A stretch of 64,000 nucleotides of DNA from Alkaliflexus imshenetskii DSM 15055 (lineage in GTDB: Bacteria > Bacteroidota > Bacteroidia > Bacteroidales > Marinilabiliaceae). The position numbers were made by a program, and so were the translations under genes. The stretch's first letter is position 1. Every line of letters begins with the position of its first letter. The notes under the pieces are model-generated. The model ran no database searches. It saw only the letters and a program-made list of their open reading frames with translations, and was not told where the DNA came from. Below, piece by piece: positions 17,208 through 26,705 of this stretch. The stretch is from positions 1,045,334-1,109,333 of the forward strand of contig NZ_KI912105.1 of the NCBI RefSeq assembly GCF_000517065.1, in the 5' to 3' direction.

Positions 17208-17861
17208 ATGACAAAAAAGAAAATTGCCGTTGTTTTAGCTGGATGTGGCGTGTATGATGGCGCTGAAATTCACGAGTCGGTGCTTACGTTGTTGGCCATT
17301 GCACAGGCCGGAGCCGACTATGACATTTACGCGCCCGATGTGGATCAGCACCATGTGGTGAATCATCTTACCGGGAACGAGATGCCTGAAAAAAGGAATG
17401 TCCTCATTGAGTCTGCCCGGATTGCCAGAGGCCACATCAAACCACTAACCGAATTAAAAGCCACCAAAGCAGATGCGCTGATGCTTCCCGGCGGATTTGG
17501 AGTAGCTAAGAACCTCTGTACATTTGCCATTGACGGAGCCGGTTGCAAAGTAAACCCTGACATAGAACGTGTAATAAAAGAGTTCCACTCATCGGCCAAA
17601 CCGATTGGTGCATTGTGCATCTCACCCGCTTTAATCACCAAAGTTCTGGGCAAAATAGAGGTTACCATTGGCCAGGATGAAGGCACCGCCGCCGGCATTA
17701 ATCAAATGGGCGGAACACATGTAAAATCAAACCACGGCGAGATAGTTACAGACCATAAAAACAAAATTGTCACCACCCCATGCTACATGCTCGATGCCAA
17801 TATTATGCAGATTGCAGAAGGTGCCAAAAACATAACTGAGGCCGTTATTAAAATGATATAG
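17208..17861 (+). CDS. elbB: ElbB-like glyoxalase of the DJ-1/PfpI family
   Basis: A 217-residue protein of normal length for the family. The N-terminus KIAVVLAGCGVYDGAEIHE is diagnostic of the ElbB group, as are DALMLPGGFGVAKNL and the nucleophile elbow GALCISPAL with Cys137. Homologues show weak glyoxalase activity and were once linked to isoprenoid synthesis; true physiological role is unsettled. Cytoplasmic. ATG 17208 was preferred over a GTG-type upstream start because homologues start at MxKKIAVV. It stands alone, with a long repeat-filled gap after it. Confidence 0.93.
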   Translation: MTKKKIAVVLAGCGVYDGAEIHESVLTLLAIAQAGADYDIYAPDVDQHHVVNHLTGNEMPEKRNVLIESARIARGHIKPLTELKATKADALMLPGGFGVAKNLCTFAIDGAGCKVNPDIERVIKEFHSSAKPIGALCISPALITKVLGKIEVTIGQDEGTAAGINQMGGTHVKSNHGEIVTDHKNKIVTTPCYMLDANIMQIAEGAKNITEAVIKMI

Positions 17862-17892
17862 AGACTGTTTGAAATTTGTATTAAATCTGCTT

Positions 17893-17992
17893 TGAAGATT
17901 TTTAGATGTTAGATATTTAGATTGACAGATATGATTGCACAGAATATAAGATAAATCTAATCATCTTTCTCAACTACTATATCTGTCTAAAA
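17893..17992. repeat. TAGATGTTAGATA-type dispersed palindromic repeat, copy A
   Basis: TTTTAGATGTTAGATATTTA at 17899-17918, then AGATTGACAGATAT, with a partly complementary right arm (ATATCTGTCTAAAATAT near 17970-17986). Related to copies at 50188, 51567 and 57338. Confidence 0.6.
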
Positions 17993-18056
17993 TATAACAC
18001 TCTTCGCATCTATAGCGTGTTTTACAAACATTATTGTCCGGCAAAAAAACAAACCT

Positions 18057-18262
18057 TCTTTTAAGTGCTCTAGCCGCACGGGCTTTTACTTTTTTTCAAC
18101 AGCAAAAAAAAGTAAACAAAAAATGCCGCCGCTACAAGTAATTTCCTAAAAATCAATTCTATTGTCTGAAATTCGGAAACTCGCTACGCTCAAACAGTCC
18201 GAATTTCTGACGACAATAAAATTGATTTTCTTAACGGAAATTCCTTGAGGCGGAAAGAAAGC
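18057..18262. repeat. Large composite palindromic intergenic element
   Basis: First comes a hairpin of TTACTTTTTTT (18086-18096) against AAAAAAAAGTAA (18104-18115). Then a long imperfect inverted repeat spans about 18125-18254: GCCGCCGCTACAAG, AATTTCC, AAAATCAATTCTATTGTC and AAATTCGGA on the left are mirrored by TCCGAATTT, GACAATAAAATTGATTTT, GGAAATT and CTTGAGGCGG on the right. No ORF. The look is of a non-coding element that occurs many times in Bacteroidota genomes, but copies elsewhere cannot be checked here. It fills most of the 740-base gap between elbB and the DUF4294 gene. Confidence 0.7.
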
Positions 18263-18404
18263 CCCATTGAAGCTTAAAACTCTCTGAAGCTTCATGAATA
18301 AAGACTTTTTTGTTTAGTATTAAGTTTTAACAGGACACCAATGTTTTACAAATTAAATTAAAACAGTTATTTAATCGATTATTGAAGTTGGTTTACAAAC
18401 ATGA

Positions 18405-18436
18405 AAAAGCCGGCAATGAAAAACGCCGGCTTTTGT
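18405..18436. terminator. Hairpin terminator between convergent genes
   Basis: AAAAGCCGGC (18405-18414) and GCCGGCTTTT (18425-18434) form a perfect 10-bp stem with A and T flanks, usable in both directions by elbB and the DUF4294 gene. Confidence 0.75.
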
Positions 18437-18455
18437 TATTTATCATTATTAACTG

Positions 18456-18523
18456 GTAAGAAAAAACAGATCTTTTTAAGGGCTCTGCCGATGAATCGGG
18501 ATTCCTTTTTGGCTAGAGCCCCA
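18456..18523. repeat. Dispersed hairpin repeat (GATGAATCGGGAT type), copy 1
   Basis: AAAAAACAGATCTTTTTAAG is followed by a GGGCTCT (18480-18486)/AGAGCCC (18515-18521) stem enclosing CCGATGAATCGGG. A second copy is at 21561-21632. Confidence 0.6.
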
Positions 18524-18604
18524 ATATAATAAAAAGTTATTAGCAGTGAGAACATTGGCTTAATAACTACAGTGAGTTTATTTTTTTCGAATCATTAAGT
18601 ATAA

Positions 18605-19210
18605 CTACAAAACGCCCATATCAATTAAACTTATAATATGTTCTATCATTTTATCATTAGTTTCAGCGTCATACTCATCCTTTAAATTTGCGCCGAACAA
18701 ACGGGCTATTCCTTGCCAGAAAAATGCCGATACGCCCCCTTTATATTCACGTATCAGGTTATAACTGGTATCACCTGTTTCCCTGTCGATAAGTTTTATT
18801 AAAAGGCGGCCTTGAGTGAATGAAAGTCGCCGAAGGGGTTGCTCAAACTCGGCAAACAACTGTTTTTCTGCGTCACGCAGATAGCGTCTTCGTTCGCGAT
18901 CATCCTTAATACGCTCCATTTCGGCATTCATATGCGCCAACCTTTCGGCTGCAATGCGGGCATAAGGCAAAGTAGCTTTGATGTTGCGCACCAGGCGTTG
19001 ATATTGATTATACTCCCTGCGACTTGTAAAATTCCAGGGCGGGATGATGGTGACTTCGTTAAGCAAAATGTGCGGAACGGTATCGCCATCCATTATTTCA
19101 GGCTTCAGATAGTACTGCTTTGGACGGTTGGCGGGTGCCTCCTGAGCCGAGGCAGAACCCGCAGTCAGGATGCCAACCATTACAAAAATGAAGACCCATG
19201 CACATTTCAT
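18605..19210 (-). CDS. DUF4294 family exported protein
   Basis: A 201-residue protein with a signal peptide ending near SASAQ (about 23). The mature part begins with LNEVTIIPPWNFTSRREYNQ, runs through a helical, charged middle (RLVRNIKATLPYARIAAERL, then a region rich in Glu, Arg and Asp) and ends with RLLIKLIDRETGDTSYNLIREY and a GVSAFFWQGIARLFG segment. This order is typical of DUF4294, a family found in Bacteroidota with no known function; the periplasm is the likely site. The stop is followed by hairpin elements. It lies 49 bases after nfo on the same strand and may be cotranscribed with it. Confidence 0.85.
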   Translation of the reverse strand: MKCAWVFIFVMVGILTAGSASAQEAPANRPKQYYLKPEIMDGDTVPHILLNEVTIIPPWNFTSRREYNQYQRLVRNIKATLPYARIAAERLAHMNAEMERIKDDRERRRYLRDAEKQLFAEFEQPLRRLSFTQGRLLIKLIDRETGDTSYNLIREYKGGVSAFFWQGIARLFGANLKDEYDAETNDKMIEHIISLIDMGVL

Positions 19211-19259
19211 AAATCACATAAAAATAATTCCACATGGATAAGCATCAAAAACCATTCCG

Positions 19260-20114
19260 CTAAATTAAAGTTTGGCCTCTAAGCCATGCTATCTCACCGG
19301 CCCATTTATCTTCATCGGGCGTTTCAAGTACGATGGGCATATTGTCGAATCGGCTGTCCTGAATGAAACGGCTAAAAAATGGTTCACCCATAAGCCCCAA
19401 GCCCAGACTATCGTGCCGATCAACTTTTGAGCCAAGCGGCTTTTTACTGTCATTCAAGTGAATGGCCTTCAGATACGAAGCACCCACAATCTCATCAAAA
19501 GCTTTCCAGGTCTCAACGTAACCTGCATCGTCCACCAAATCATAACCGGAAGTATAGGCATGGCATGTATCGATACAAACCCCTACCCTGCTCTTATCTT
19601 CAACTTTGGAAATGATGTGTGCCAAATGCTCAAACCGATAACCTACATTGGAACCCTGTCCGGCAGTATTCTCAATTACAGCCATCACACCAGATGTTTT
19701 ATCGAGTGCAATATTAATTGATTCGGCAATTTTGTCAAGACATTCGTCCTCGGAAATTTCGCTGAGGTGGCTTCCGGGATGAAAATTTAACATTACCAAC
19801 CCCAACTGTTCACAACGCTGCATCTCATCGAGAAAAGCTGCACGCGACTTCTCCACACCGATTTTATCTGGATGCCCAAGATTAATCAGGTAGCTGTCGT
19901 GTGGCAGGATATACTCAGGTTTAAATCCATGTAATTCACAATTTTGCTTAAACGCCTCAATACTCTCATCTGAAAGAGGTTTAGCCACCCATTGCCGTTG
20001 ATTTTTTGTAAACAACGCAAACGCATTGGCACCAATGGCAGCGGCATTGATGGGTGCATTCTCTACCCCACCCGAAGCACTCACATGCGCTCCGAGAAAA
20101 ATGTTTCTACTCAC
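19260..20114 (-). CDS. nfo: Deoxyribonuclease IV (AP endonuclease IV)
   Basis: A 284-residue DNA-repair enzyme that cuts 5' of abasic sites. It has the TIM-barrel with three-zinc ligands of the family: GAHVSASGG at the start, the His in [11 protein letters not shown], the Glu in [11 protein letters not shown], the Asp and His in CIDTCHAY, the His in AIHLNDSK, the Asp and His in VDRHDSLG, and the Glu in VLETP. Length equals the family norm. Cytoplasmic, base-excision repair. The ATG used is the family start ([15 protein letters not shown]). Confidence 0.97.
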   Translation of the reverse strand: MSRNIFLGAHVSASGGVENAPINAAAIGANAFALFTKNQRQWVAKPLSDESIEAFKQNCELHGFKPEYILPHDSYLINLGHPDKIGVEKSRAAFLDEMQRCEQLGLVMLNFHPGSHLSEISEDECLDKIAESINIALDKTSGVMAVIENTAGQGSNVGYRFEHLAHIISKVEDKSRVGVCIDTCHAYTSGYDLVDDAGYVETWKAFDEIVGASYLKAIHLNDSKKPLGSKVDRHDSLGLGLMGEPFFSRFIQDSRFDNMPIVLETPDEDKWAGEIAWLRGQTLI

Positions 20115-20173
20115 AAATATGATATTTATCGGTTCCTAATTGAAATAACAGGCATTGTCACAATAAATCACCT

Positions 20174-21364
20174 TTAGGCCACATGGCGGTTCACAAGATC
20201 GGCAGCTTCTTTTAATGTGATGGCCGAATAAACTTTGAGACCTGAGCCATCAATAACGGCCTTTCCTTCTTCGGCATTGGTACCTTGGAGACGCACAATT
20301 ACCGGCACTTTGATGTTGCCCAGTTTCTTATAAGCCTCTACCACGCCATTGGCCACCCTGTCACAACGCACGATTCCTCCAAAGATATTGATTAAAACCG
20401 CTTTCACATTGGGGTCTTCAAGAATAATTTTCAAGCCTGCCTCCACAGTCTGGGCGTTTGCGCCACCACCCACATCCAGGAAGTTGGCAGGTTCACCACC
20501 CGATAACTTGATGATATCCATGGTTGCCATTGCCAGACCTGCGCCATTCACCATACAACCCACATTGCCATCCAACTTAACAAAATTCAGATTGTGCTTT
20601 CCGGCTTCGATCTCATAAGGATTCTCCTCGCTAAAATCGCGCATGGCAAGAATTTCGGACTGGCGATAAAGGGCATTGTCATCGATATTCACTTTGGCAT
20701 CAACAGCCAGAATGATGTCATCGGTGGTTTTTAACACCGGATTGATCTCAAACAATGAAGCGTCAACCGAGAGGTATGATTTATAAAGATTTTCGACAAA
20801 TGAGACCATCTTTAAAGCCACAGAGCCGGTTAGCCCAAGGTTGTATGCAATGCGTCGTCCCTGAAAAGGCAATACGCCGTAGGCCGGGTCAATTTCTTCG
20901 CGGAAAATGCGCTCTGGAGTTTTAGCTGCCACCTCTTCGATATCAACCCCACCATCGGGTGAATAAACCACCACGTTACGGCCTGATTTGCGGTCGAGCA
21001 GTATGCTCATGTAAAACTCCAATCGGGAAGTAGGTCCGGGATAATAGACATCCTGAGCAATCAGCACTTTGTGTACCCCTTTTCCCTCGAGCCCAGTTTG
21101 TGGCGTTACCAGGTTCATACCTATTATTTTCTCGGAGATGGTGCGCACTTCATCGAGACTTTTAGCCACTTTAACGCCACCGCCTTTACCTCTGCCGCCG
21201 GCATGAATCTGTGCCTTTATAACCCAGAATTGTGAACCAGTCTGGCCTTGAATGGTTTTTGCTGCTTCAACAGCTTCGGCAGGTGTAGAGGCCACAATGC
21301 CTTCCTGAATGATAACGCCGTGACGCTTAAGAATGGACTTTGCTTGATATTCGTGAATGTTCAT
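20174..21364 (-). CDS. sucC: Succinyl-CoA synthetase beta subunit (ADP-forming)
   Basis: A 396-residue citric-acid-cycle enzyme subunit that with SucD interconverts succinyl-CoA and succinate plus ATP. The N-terminal ATP-grasp domain (about 1-240) starts [17 protein letters not shown] and has [16 protein letters not shown]; the C-terminal CoA-ligase domain (about 245-390) has [29 protein letters not shown] and [10 protein letters not shown]. Length normal. sucD is not adjacent, which is common in this phylum. Upstream (21365-21711) is a gap of about 350 bases that contains a hairpin repeat and presumably its promoter, not clearly recognised. Confidence 0.97.
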   Translation of the reverse strand: MNIHEYQAKSILKRHGVIIQEGIVASTPAEAVEAAKTIQGQTGSQFWVIKAQIHAGGRGKGGGVKVAKSLDEVRTISEKIIGMNLVTPQTGLEGKGVHKVLIAQDVYYPGPTSRLEFYMSILLDRKSGRNVVVYSPDGGVDIEEVAAKTPERIFREEIDPAYGVLPFQGRRIAYNLGLTGSVALKMVSFVENLYKSYLSVDASLFEINPVLKTTDDIILAVDAKVNIDDNALYRQSEILAMRDFSEENPYEIEAGKHNLNFVKLDGNVGCMVNGAGLAMATMDIIKLSGGEPANFLDVGGGANAQTVEAGLKIILEDPNVKAVLINIFGGIVRCDRVANGVVEAYKKLGNIKVPVIVRLQGTNAEEGKAVIDGSGLKVYSAITLKEAADLVNRHVA

Positions 21365-21560
21365 ATGATTTGAATTTAATGTCAGGATATTTTTATGTAT
21401 CGTTCTAAATTTAAAATCAACATTTTGAAAGACTAAACAGTCTCATTTGGTATTTTTATAAAATAATAACAATAATTCGATGCAATATGTTTTCGGATAC
21501 ATCAAAGTAGTGCACTCTCCAAGATAATCATAATATTCTACTTTCGTAATCATTCTTGTG

Positions 21561-21632
21561 CGGTAAAAACAGATTCATCTTTAAAGTGATCGCCCGACGA
21601 ATCGGGATTTCGCGCCAAAGGCTGCCGCTGCA
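21561..21632. repeat. Dispersed hairpin repeat (GACGAATCGGGAT type), copy 2
   Basis: AAAAACAGATTCATCTTTAA is followed by CGCCCGACGAATCGGGATTT and CCAAAGGCTGCCGCTG. Matches the order of motifs in the copy at 18456-18523. Lies between the divergent sucC and RNA methyltransferase genes. Confidence 0.6.
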
Positions 21633-21807
21633 AATAAAATCGTTATAGTTATGGAAGTTTTGGCTATATAAACACCATTCATAATCATTCACCGAACAAC
21701 GATGTTTCGGAATGAAAAAGATGATTTGTTTTTTGATTATTAACACTCACAAATCAGGTCTATTGTTTATCGATTCTTTTCTATTTTTACAGCCTAATCG
21801 TTATGAG

Positions 21808-22341
21808 ATGCGAAAATTAAAGATTACCGAGTTAAACCGCTTATCAGCAGAAGAATTTAAATCCGCAACAAAGAATAAGGTTATAGCGGTGCTTGACAAT
21901 GTCAGAAGCCTTCACAACGTAGGAAGTGTATTTCGTACTGCGGATGCGTTTTGCATGGAAGCGGTTTATTTGTGCGGCATTACCGCCACCCCACCTCATA
22001 ACGAGATACACAAAACAGCCTTAGGAGCCGAAGAGAGTATGCATTGGCACTATTTTGAAAACACAGAGGATGCCCTGCTAAAACTTAAAAGTGACGGTTA
22101 CACGCTAATTGCCATAGAGCAGGTAGAGAAAAGCGTTATGTTAACTGACTTTGTGCCAGATTCAACTCAGAAGTATGCTCTTGTGTTTGGCAATGAAGTT
22201 AAAGGTGTGCAGCAAAGCGTAATAAACCTATGTGATTTTTGTTTGGAGATACCTCAATATGGCACAAAACACTCGTTAAATGTTTCGGTATCAGCCGGCA
22301 TTGTAATTTGGGAAGTTACAAAGCGTATTTCAAAACAGTAG
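21808..22341 (+). CDS. SpoU/TrmH family RNA 2'-O-methyltransferase
   Basis: A 177-residue enzyme of the SPOUT class that methylates ribose in tRNA or rRNA with SAM. Family motifs: NVRSLHNVGSVFRTADAF (motif 1), YALVFGNEVKGVQ (motif 2) and KHSLNVSVSAGIVIWE (motif 3, part of the trefoil knot). It lacks the extra N-terminal domain of the 23S rRNA-specific forms, so it is closer to small TrmH-like proteins; target nucleotide not known. ATG 21808 (MRKLKITELNR) was chosen over the upstream in-frame start because the 32 extra residues are not family-like. Confidence 0.9.
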   Translation: MRKLKITELNRLSAEEFKSATKNKVIAVLDNVRSLHNVGSVFRTADAFCMEAVYLCGITATPPHNEIHKTALGAEESMHWHYFENTEDALLKLKSDGYTLIAIEQVEKSVMLTDFVPDSTQKYALVFGNEVKGVQQSVINLCDFCLEIPQYGTKHSLNVSVSAGIVIWEVTKRISKQ

Positions 22342-22620
22342 TTTTCATTCTAGTATCCAGCATTTCTATCACCGGAATATAGGTAGGCTAATTAGGGAAG
22401 TTTACTCAAATAAGAGAAACATCCCAACAGATAAAAATCGAAAAAGGTCCCGTTAATAAGAGCTATTTATCCTTTTATCTGTGATACTGGCACTTTCATC
22501 AACACAAATCAAACACCTGTAACATATTGGTTGACAATTACACAAACCGGTTATAAATTCCGGTGGGAAAAAGCTTTAAAGTCAAAGCAAGGACCTGTTG
22601 TAATATTAAAAACAATCCGT

Positions 22621-23601
22621 ATGAATTACAAAACGATAATCCTTAGTTGCATTATGCTGACAGGCATGTCGGCACACACCCTGTATGGTCAGGGAGGGAT
22701 ACTCGAACGTGCTGCCAGACGAGCCTCAGAAAGACTTGAACAAAAGGCAGAGGAGCGCATAGACCGGAAGATAGATGAGAAGATAGACCAAAGTCTCGAC
22801 AGCATAGAATCGTCCATGGAATCGGAAGCCGGTGAAACTTCTGCAAAACCAGCAGCTGCCCGAGAAAATGCGTCACAAAGAAGAATGGAGAATCTGCTTG
22901 GCAGCATAGGAATTTCCACCACACCCGTTGCGCTGGAAGATAAATACACGTTTGACTCTTACGTGAAAATGAACGTAAAGTCGTACGATAAAAAAGGCAA
23001 ACTCAAAAGCGATGGCGACATGGTTACCTATGTTGCAAACGATGGCAATTGCCTGGGCTACGAATTTATATCAGGAGAGTTTGAGGCCAACAAAACAGGC
23101 GACAAAAAGGGTGTTTTTATCATGGACTATAAAAATAAAGCCACCATTGTGCTTTCGGACGATGCAGGTAAACGAACTGGCATAGCCTATGGTTTGGGCG
23201 ACCTGAACGAGTGGGCTTCTGGAGTAGATGATGAATATGAAAAAGATGAATCAGAAGACACCATGGTTTTAAACCCAAAGTTCACCAAAACGGGCAGAAC
23301 CAAAACCATATTAGGCTACCGTTGCGAAGAGTATTTATATGAGGATGAAGAAGGGCGAGCAAACATTTGGATAACAAACGAATATAGGGCGCGTACGCAC
23401 GATGCCTATTCGACCATATTTAACACAATGGTTTTAGCACATGGCGGAACGGGTATGATGCTGGAAAGTGAATCTGTAGACCTTAAGAGTGGCGAAAAAA
23501 CCGTCATGCGAGTCACCGAACTAGATGCCAACAAAAAGACGACTTTCAACTTAGGTCAATATGAAATAACAAACCTTGGTTCAATTGGACCAAAACAATA
23601 G
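22621..23601 (+). CDS. DUF4412 domain exported protein
   Basis: A 326-residue protein with a signal peptide (to about AHTLYGQ). Residues about 25-75 are a charged helical stretch rich in Arg, Glu, Lys and Asp that could form a coiled coil (RRASERLEQKAEERIDRKID). The rest (about 100-326) matches DUF4412: YTFDSYVKMNVKSYDKKGK, a central strand set, then TILGYRCEEYLYEDEEG and ANIWITNEY. The family is found in Bacteroidota as secreted or periplasmic proteins of unknown function. ATG 22621 begins the signal peptide; the upstream in-frame extension does not look like protein. Confidence 0.8.
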   Translation: MNYKTIILSCIMLTGMSAHTLYGQGGILERAARRASERLEQKAEERIDRKIDEKIDQSLDSIESSMESEAGETSAKPAAARENASQRRMENLLGSIGISTTPVALEDKYTFDSYVKMNVKSYDKKGKLKSDGDMVTYVANDGNCLGYEFISGEFEANKTGDKKGVFIMDYKNKATIVLSDDAGKRTGIAYGLGDLNEWASGVDDEYEKDESEDTMVLNPKFTKTGRTKTILGYRCEEYLYEDEEGRANIWITNEYRARTHDAYSTIFNTMVLAHGGTGMMLESESVDLKSGEKTVMRVTELDANKKTTFNLGQYEITNLGSIGPKQ

Positions 23602-23683
23602 TGGCCATTATAGTTTGCTGATTCTATTTTTTGTTACCTTTCGCGGAATGGTGTTGTAATGCAGCAATCAGAATGAAACATAT

Positions 23684-24349
23684 ATGGATTTTAAACAAGT
23701 TATGATGAAATTACATGCAATTATCGGCTTAGTATTACTAACAGGGATAACCCTCGTTAATGGTCAAAACCCAATTCAATTATTCAATGGCAAGAATCTG
23801 AACAACTGGGAAGTTGTGCTACAGTCGGAAGCCAATCCCGATACGGTATTTTTTATAAAAGATGGTGTGCTGAATGCGGGAGGGGCACCCTTTGGTTACA
23901 TTCGCACCCGCGAAAGCTTCGAAAACTATGAACTGACTCTGGAGTGGCGATGGACAGGCGAACCCACCAACAGCGGTGTTTTGCTTGCCATATCAGGTGA
24001 AGATAAAGTTTGGCCCCATTGCATCGAAGCGCAGCTCAGACACGGCAGTGCAGGCGATCTGGTTCTGATGCATGAAGGTTCCAAAGCCACAGTACACGGT
24101 GTGGAATACGCTGTGAATCCCGAAGAGCGATGGGTCACTGTGGTTCCAAAACAGAGTGCTTCAACAGAGAAAGCACCAGGAGAGTGGAACACCTATCGCA
24201 TCCGCTTTGTAAACGGCGAACTGGAGTTCTGGGTAAACGGCCGACTACAGATGAGTGCCACCAATGCCAAGCCCTCAAAAGGTTTTATTGGTCTGCAAAG
24301 TGAAGGCTCCGGCATCCAATTCAGAAATATTGAAGTGACGAAGATGTGA
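23684..24349 (+). CDS. 3-keto-disaccharide hydrolase / DUF1080 domain protein
   Basis: A 221-residue exported protein (signal to about VNGQ, residue 28) made of one concanavalin-like DUF1080 domain: IQLFNGKNLNNWEVVL, FIKDGVLNAGG, NYELTLEWRW, NSGVLLAI, EAQLRHG, GEWNTYRIRFVNGELEFWVNG and GFIGLQSEGSGIQFRNIEV. Some members cleave 3-keto-disaccharides after a dehydrogenase step; others only bind sugar. No dehydrogenase is close by, so activity is inferred from the family. Starts at 23684, 23702 and 23705 are all possible. It is convergent with the glycan locus and shares its terminator. Confidence 0.85.
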   Translation: MDFKQVMMKLHAIIGLVLLTGITLVNGQNPIQLFNGKNLNNWEVVLQSEANPDTVFFIKDGVLNAGGAPFGYIRTRESFENYELTLEWRWTGEPTNSGVLLAISGEDKVWPHCIEAQLRHGSAGDLVLMHEGSKATVHGVEYAVNPEERWVTVVPKQSASTEKAPGEWNTYRIRFVNGELEFWVNGRLQMSATNAKPSKGFIGLQSEGSGIQFRNIEVTKM

Positions 24350-24398
24350 AAAAAAAATCTTTGTGCGTGACTTATAGAATCATCATGCACGCACAAAG
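24350..24398 (-). terminator. Strong terminator closing the minus-strand glycan operon
   Basis: CTTTGTGCGTG (24359-24369) and CACGCACAAAG (24388-24398) form a perfect 11-bp stem. On the minus strand it is followed by a T run (A run at 24350-24357). It may also serve the convergent DUF1080 gene. Confidence 0.88.
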
Positions 24399-24427
24399 AC
24401 TACCGGATCATTTCTTTAAACATTATT

Positions 24428-26689
24428 TTATGGGCGGTTTTCGAGACCAACCCCAAAGACATCAGAAGGATGTGAACCCATAAAAAACTCCAGGGTTCCA
24501 CCTTCTTTGATGGTTTTATGATTGATAAATGATTTGGTGTAATTTTTACCGTTAAGCTTAATACTTTGGATATACATATTCTCGTCGCTGTTGTTATGAG
24601 CAACAATTGACAGTTTCTGCCCATCCTTAAGTAGTATATCTGCCTTATTAAACAAAGGTCTGCCAAAAATATACTTACCTCCAGCGGGTTCAACCTGATA
24701 GAATCCTAAAGAAGAAAGTACATACCAAGCTGACATCTGTCCCACATCTTCGTTACCACAAAGCCCCGAAGGTGTATCATCATACATGGTGGTAAGAATC
24801 TCATGAACTCGCTGAGCCGTTTTCCATGGTTGTCCCACATAGGCGTATAGGTATGCCACATGATGACTTGGCTCATTGCCATGTGCGTACTGACCAATCA
24901 ACCCAGTAATATCAGCAGAGGCGTCCTCACCCATATCACCATCAACAATAAACAATGAATCTAATTTTGAAACGAACAAAGCTTCGCTTCCGAAGAGATT
25001 AACAAGTCCTTTGACATCATGCGGCACCAGCCAAACATATTGCCAGGCATTCCCTTCGCAGAAATCATCGCCCATGTGTACCGTTCTAAAAGGGTCAAAC
25101 GGTGAACGAAACTCACCTGCCGATGATTTTCCGCGCATAAAACCGGTAGATGTATCGAACAAATATTGATAGGCCTTACTTCTATTCTTAAAATAGTTAT
25201 AATCATTATCATATCCGAGCTTATATGCAACCTGTGCAGCAGACCAATCTGCAAGAGCGTATTCAAGGGTCATAGCAGCCGTTTCACGCTCTATGTGTTT
25301 GTCGAAAGGAATATATCCATATTCTTTATAGAGGTCAAGCCCCCGTTCATCAAGCATTGAGGTATTAAAGATGGCCTTATATGCCTCTTCAGCGTCAATG
25401 TTGAAACCTTTAAGAATTGCATCTGCCAGAACAGGAATTGCAGGATTACCAACCATACAATCTGTTTCATTACCCATCAAATGCCACACAGGTAGTTTAC
25501 CCTGCTGCTTATAGATATTTATCATTGTTTGAGCAACATCTGACACCATTTCAGGATGTATAATAGTCATGAGCGGATGCGCTGCCCTATAAGTATCCCA
25601 CAAAGAAAGAGTTGTAAAATTCTTATACGACTTATCGTTATGAATCTTGAAATCACTGCCATGATAATCACCATTTACATCCTGAAACACAGAGGGTGCA
25701 ACCATTGTATGATAAAGAGCTGTATAAAAAACCCTTTTATACTCATCATTATCAGTTTCTATTACAATCTTGTTTAATTGCTTATTCCATTCATCATCAG
25801 CCGATTTAACAGCAGCTTCAAAGTCCCAACCTGGGAGTTCAGCGTTAAGATTCATCCTGGCGTTGTCAATACTAACTGGAGAGAGTCCAACTTTAACCAA
25901 CAAAGATTCACCCTGGGCAATTTCGAAAAAGGCGTGACCGTAAACTTTCTCTGCATTTAAGCTTTCTCCCTCCACTTCCTGAGTACTGTTAAATACTGCA
26001 AAGTCTTTCATTGGTTTTGAGAAAACAGCGGTAAAATAAACAACCTGATTACGAGCCCAGCCCATTGACCGTCGATAGCCTGAAACTGTAGAATCATTAT
26101 CCATTACTATGTAACTATCAATGGAACGATCCCAACCTATACCATGTTCTAAATCGATGATCACACCTGCCTCATCACTCGCAGGGAAAGTATATTTATG
26201 AAACCCTACCCGTTTGGTGGTTGTTAGTTCAGCATGAATACCAAAACGATCTAACGTTACAGCATAGTATCCGGGACTGGCTTTTTCAGTCTCCCTTCTA
26301 AAATATGAATATATCCCTGAAGCTTCATCGGGCAGTTCACCACGCGTTGTTTTAACACGACCAATCACAGGCATAAAGGACACGTCACCAAGATCTCCAA
26401 TGCCTGTTCCACTGAGATGTAAATGTCCGAAGCCAATTATAGTTGAATCAGAGTAGTGATAGCCCGAACACCAATCCCAACCTTGACTGTGCTGAGTAGG
26501 CCCAAGTTGCACAAAACCAAAAGGAACATTGGCTCCTATAAAAACATGACCATGTTCACCTGTTCCTATATATTGATCTACATATTGCATAAGATTGAGA
26601 AGTTTCCCATTTTCGGATGGAGAATCACACCCGGTGTATAGTAATAACGAAAGCGTTATCCCTATAATTAGTCCATATAATCTCTGCAT
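24428..26689 (-). CDS. GH92 alpha-mannosidase, lipoprotein (first copy)
   Basis: A 753-residue calcium-dependent exo-alpha-mannosidase of the inverting GH92 family, expected to trim alpha-mannose from N-glycans. A lipoprotein signal ends at Cys21 (LLYTGC). The N-terminal domain opens VDQYIGTGEHGHVFIGANVP and the (alpha/alpha)6 domain carries the conserved acids: Glu408 in GNETDCMVG, Glu606 in GNEPSHH and Glu647 in GNEDVGQMSAWY. The linkage preference (1,2; 1,3; 1,4) is not readable. It is the last gene of the minus-strand operon, 16 bases after GH3. ATG 26689 was chosen because it starts the lipoprotein signal. A paralogue is at 52816. Confidence 0.95.
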   Translation of the reverse strand: MQRLYGLIIGITLSLLLYTGCDSPSENGKLLNLMQYVDQYIGTGEHGHVFIGANVPFGFVQLGPTQHSQGWDWCSGYHYSDSTIIGFGHLHLSGTGIGDLGDVSFMPVIGRVKTTRGELPDEASGIYSYFRRETEKASPGYYAVTLDRFGIHAELTTTKRVGFHKYTFPASDEAGVIIDLEHGIGWDRSIDSYIVMDNDSTVSGYRRSMGWARNQVVYFTAVFSKPMKDFAVFNSTQEVEGESLNAEKVYGHAFFEIAQGESLLVKVGLSPVSIDNARMNLNAELPGWDFEAAVKSADDEWNKQLNKIVIETDNDEYKRVFYTALYHTMVAPSVFQDVNGDYHGSDFKIHNDKSYKNFTTLSLWDTYRAAHPLMTIIHPEMVSDVAQTMINIYKQQGKLPVWHLMGNETDCMVGNPAIPVLADAILKGFNIDAEEAYKAIFNTSMLDERGLDLYKEYGYIPFDKHIERETAAMTLEYALADWSAAQVAYKLGYDNDYNYFKNRSKAYQYLFDTSTGFMRGKSSAGEFRSPFDPFRTVHMGDDFCEGNAWQYVWLVPHDVKGLVNLFGSEALFVSKLDSLFIVDGDMGEDASADITGLIGQYAHGNEPSHHVAYLYAYVGQPWKTAQRVHEILTTMYDDTPSGLCGNEDVGQMSAWYVLSSLGFYQVEPAGGKYIFGRPLFNKADILLKDGQKLSIVAHNNSDENMYIQSIKLNGKNYTKSFINHKTIKEGGTLEFFMGSHPSDVFGVGLENRP

Positions 26690-26705
26690 ATCAATTAAAA
26701 ATTTA

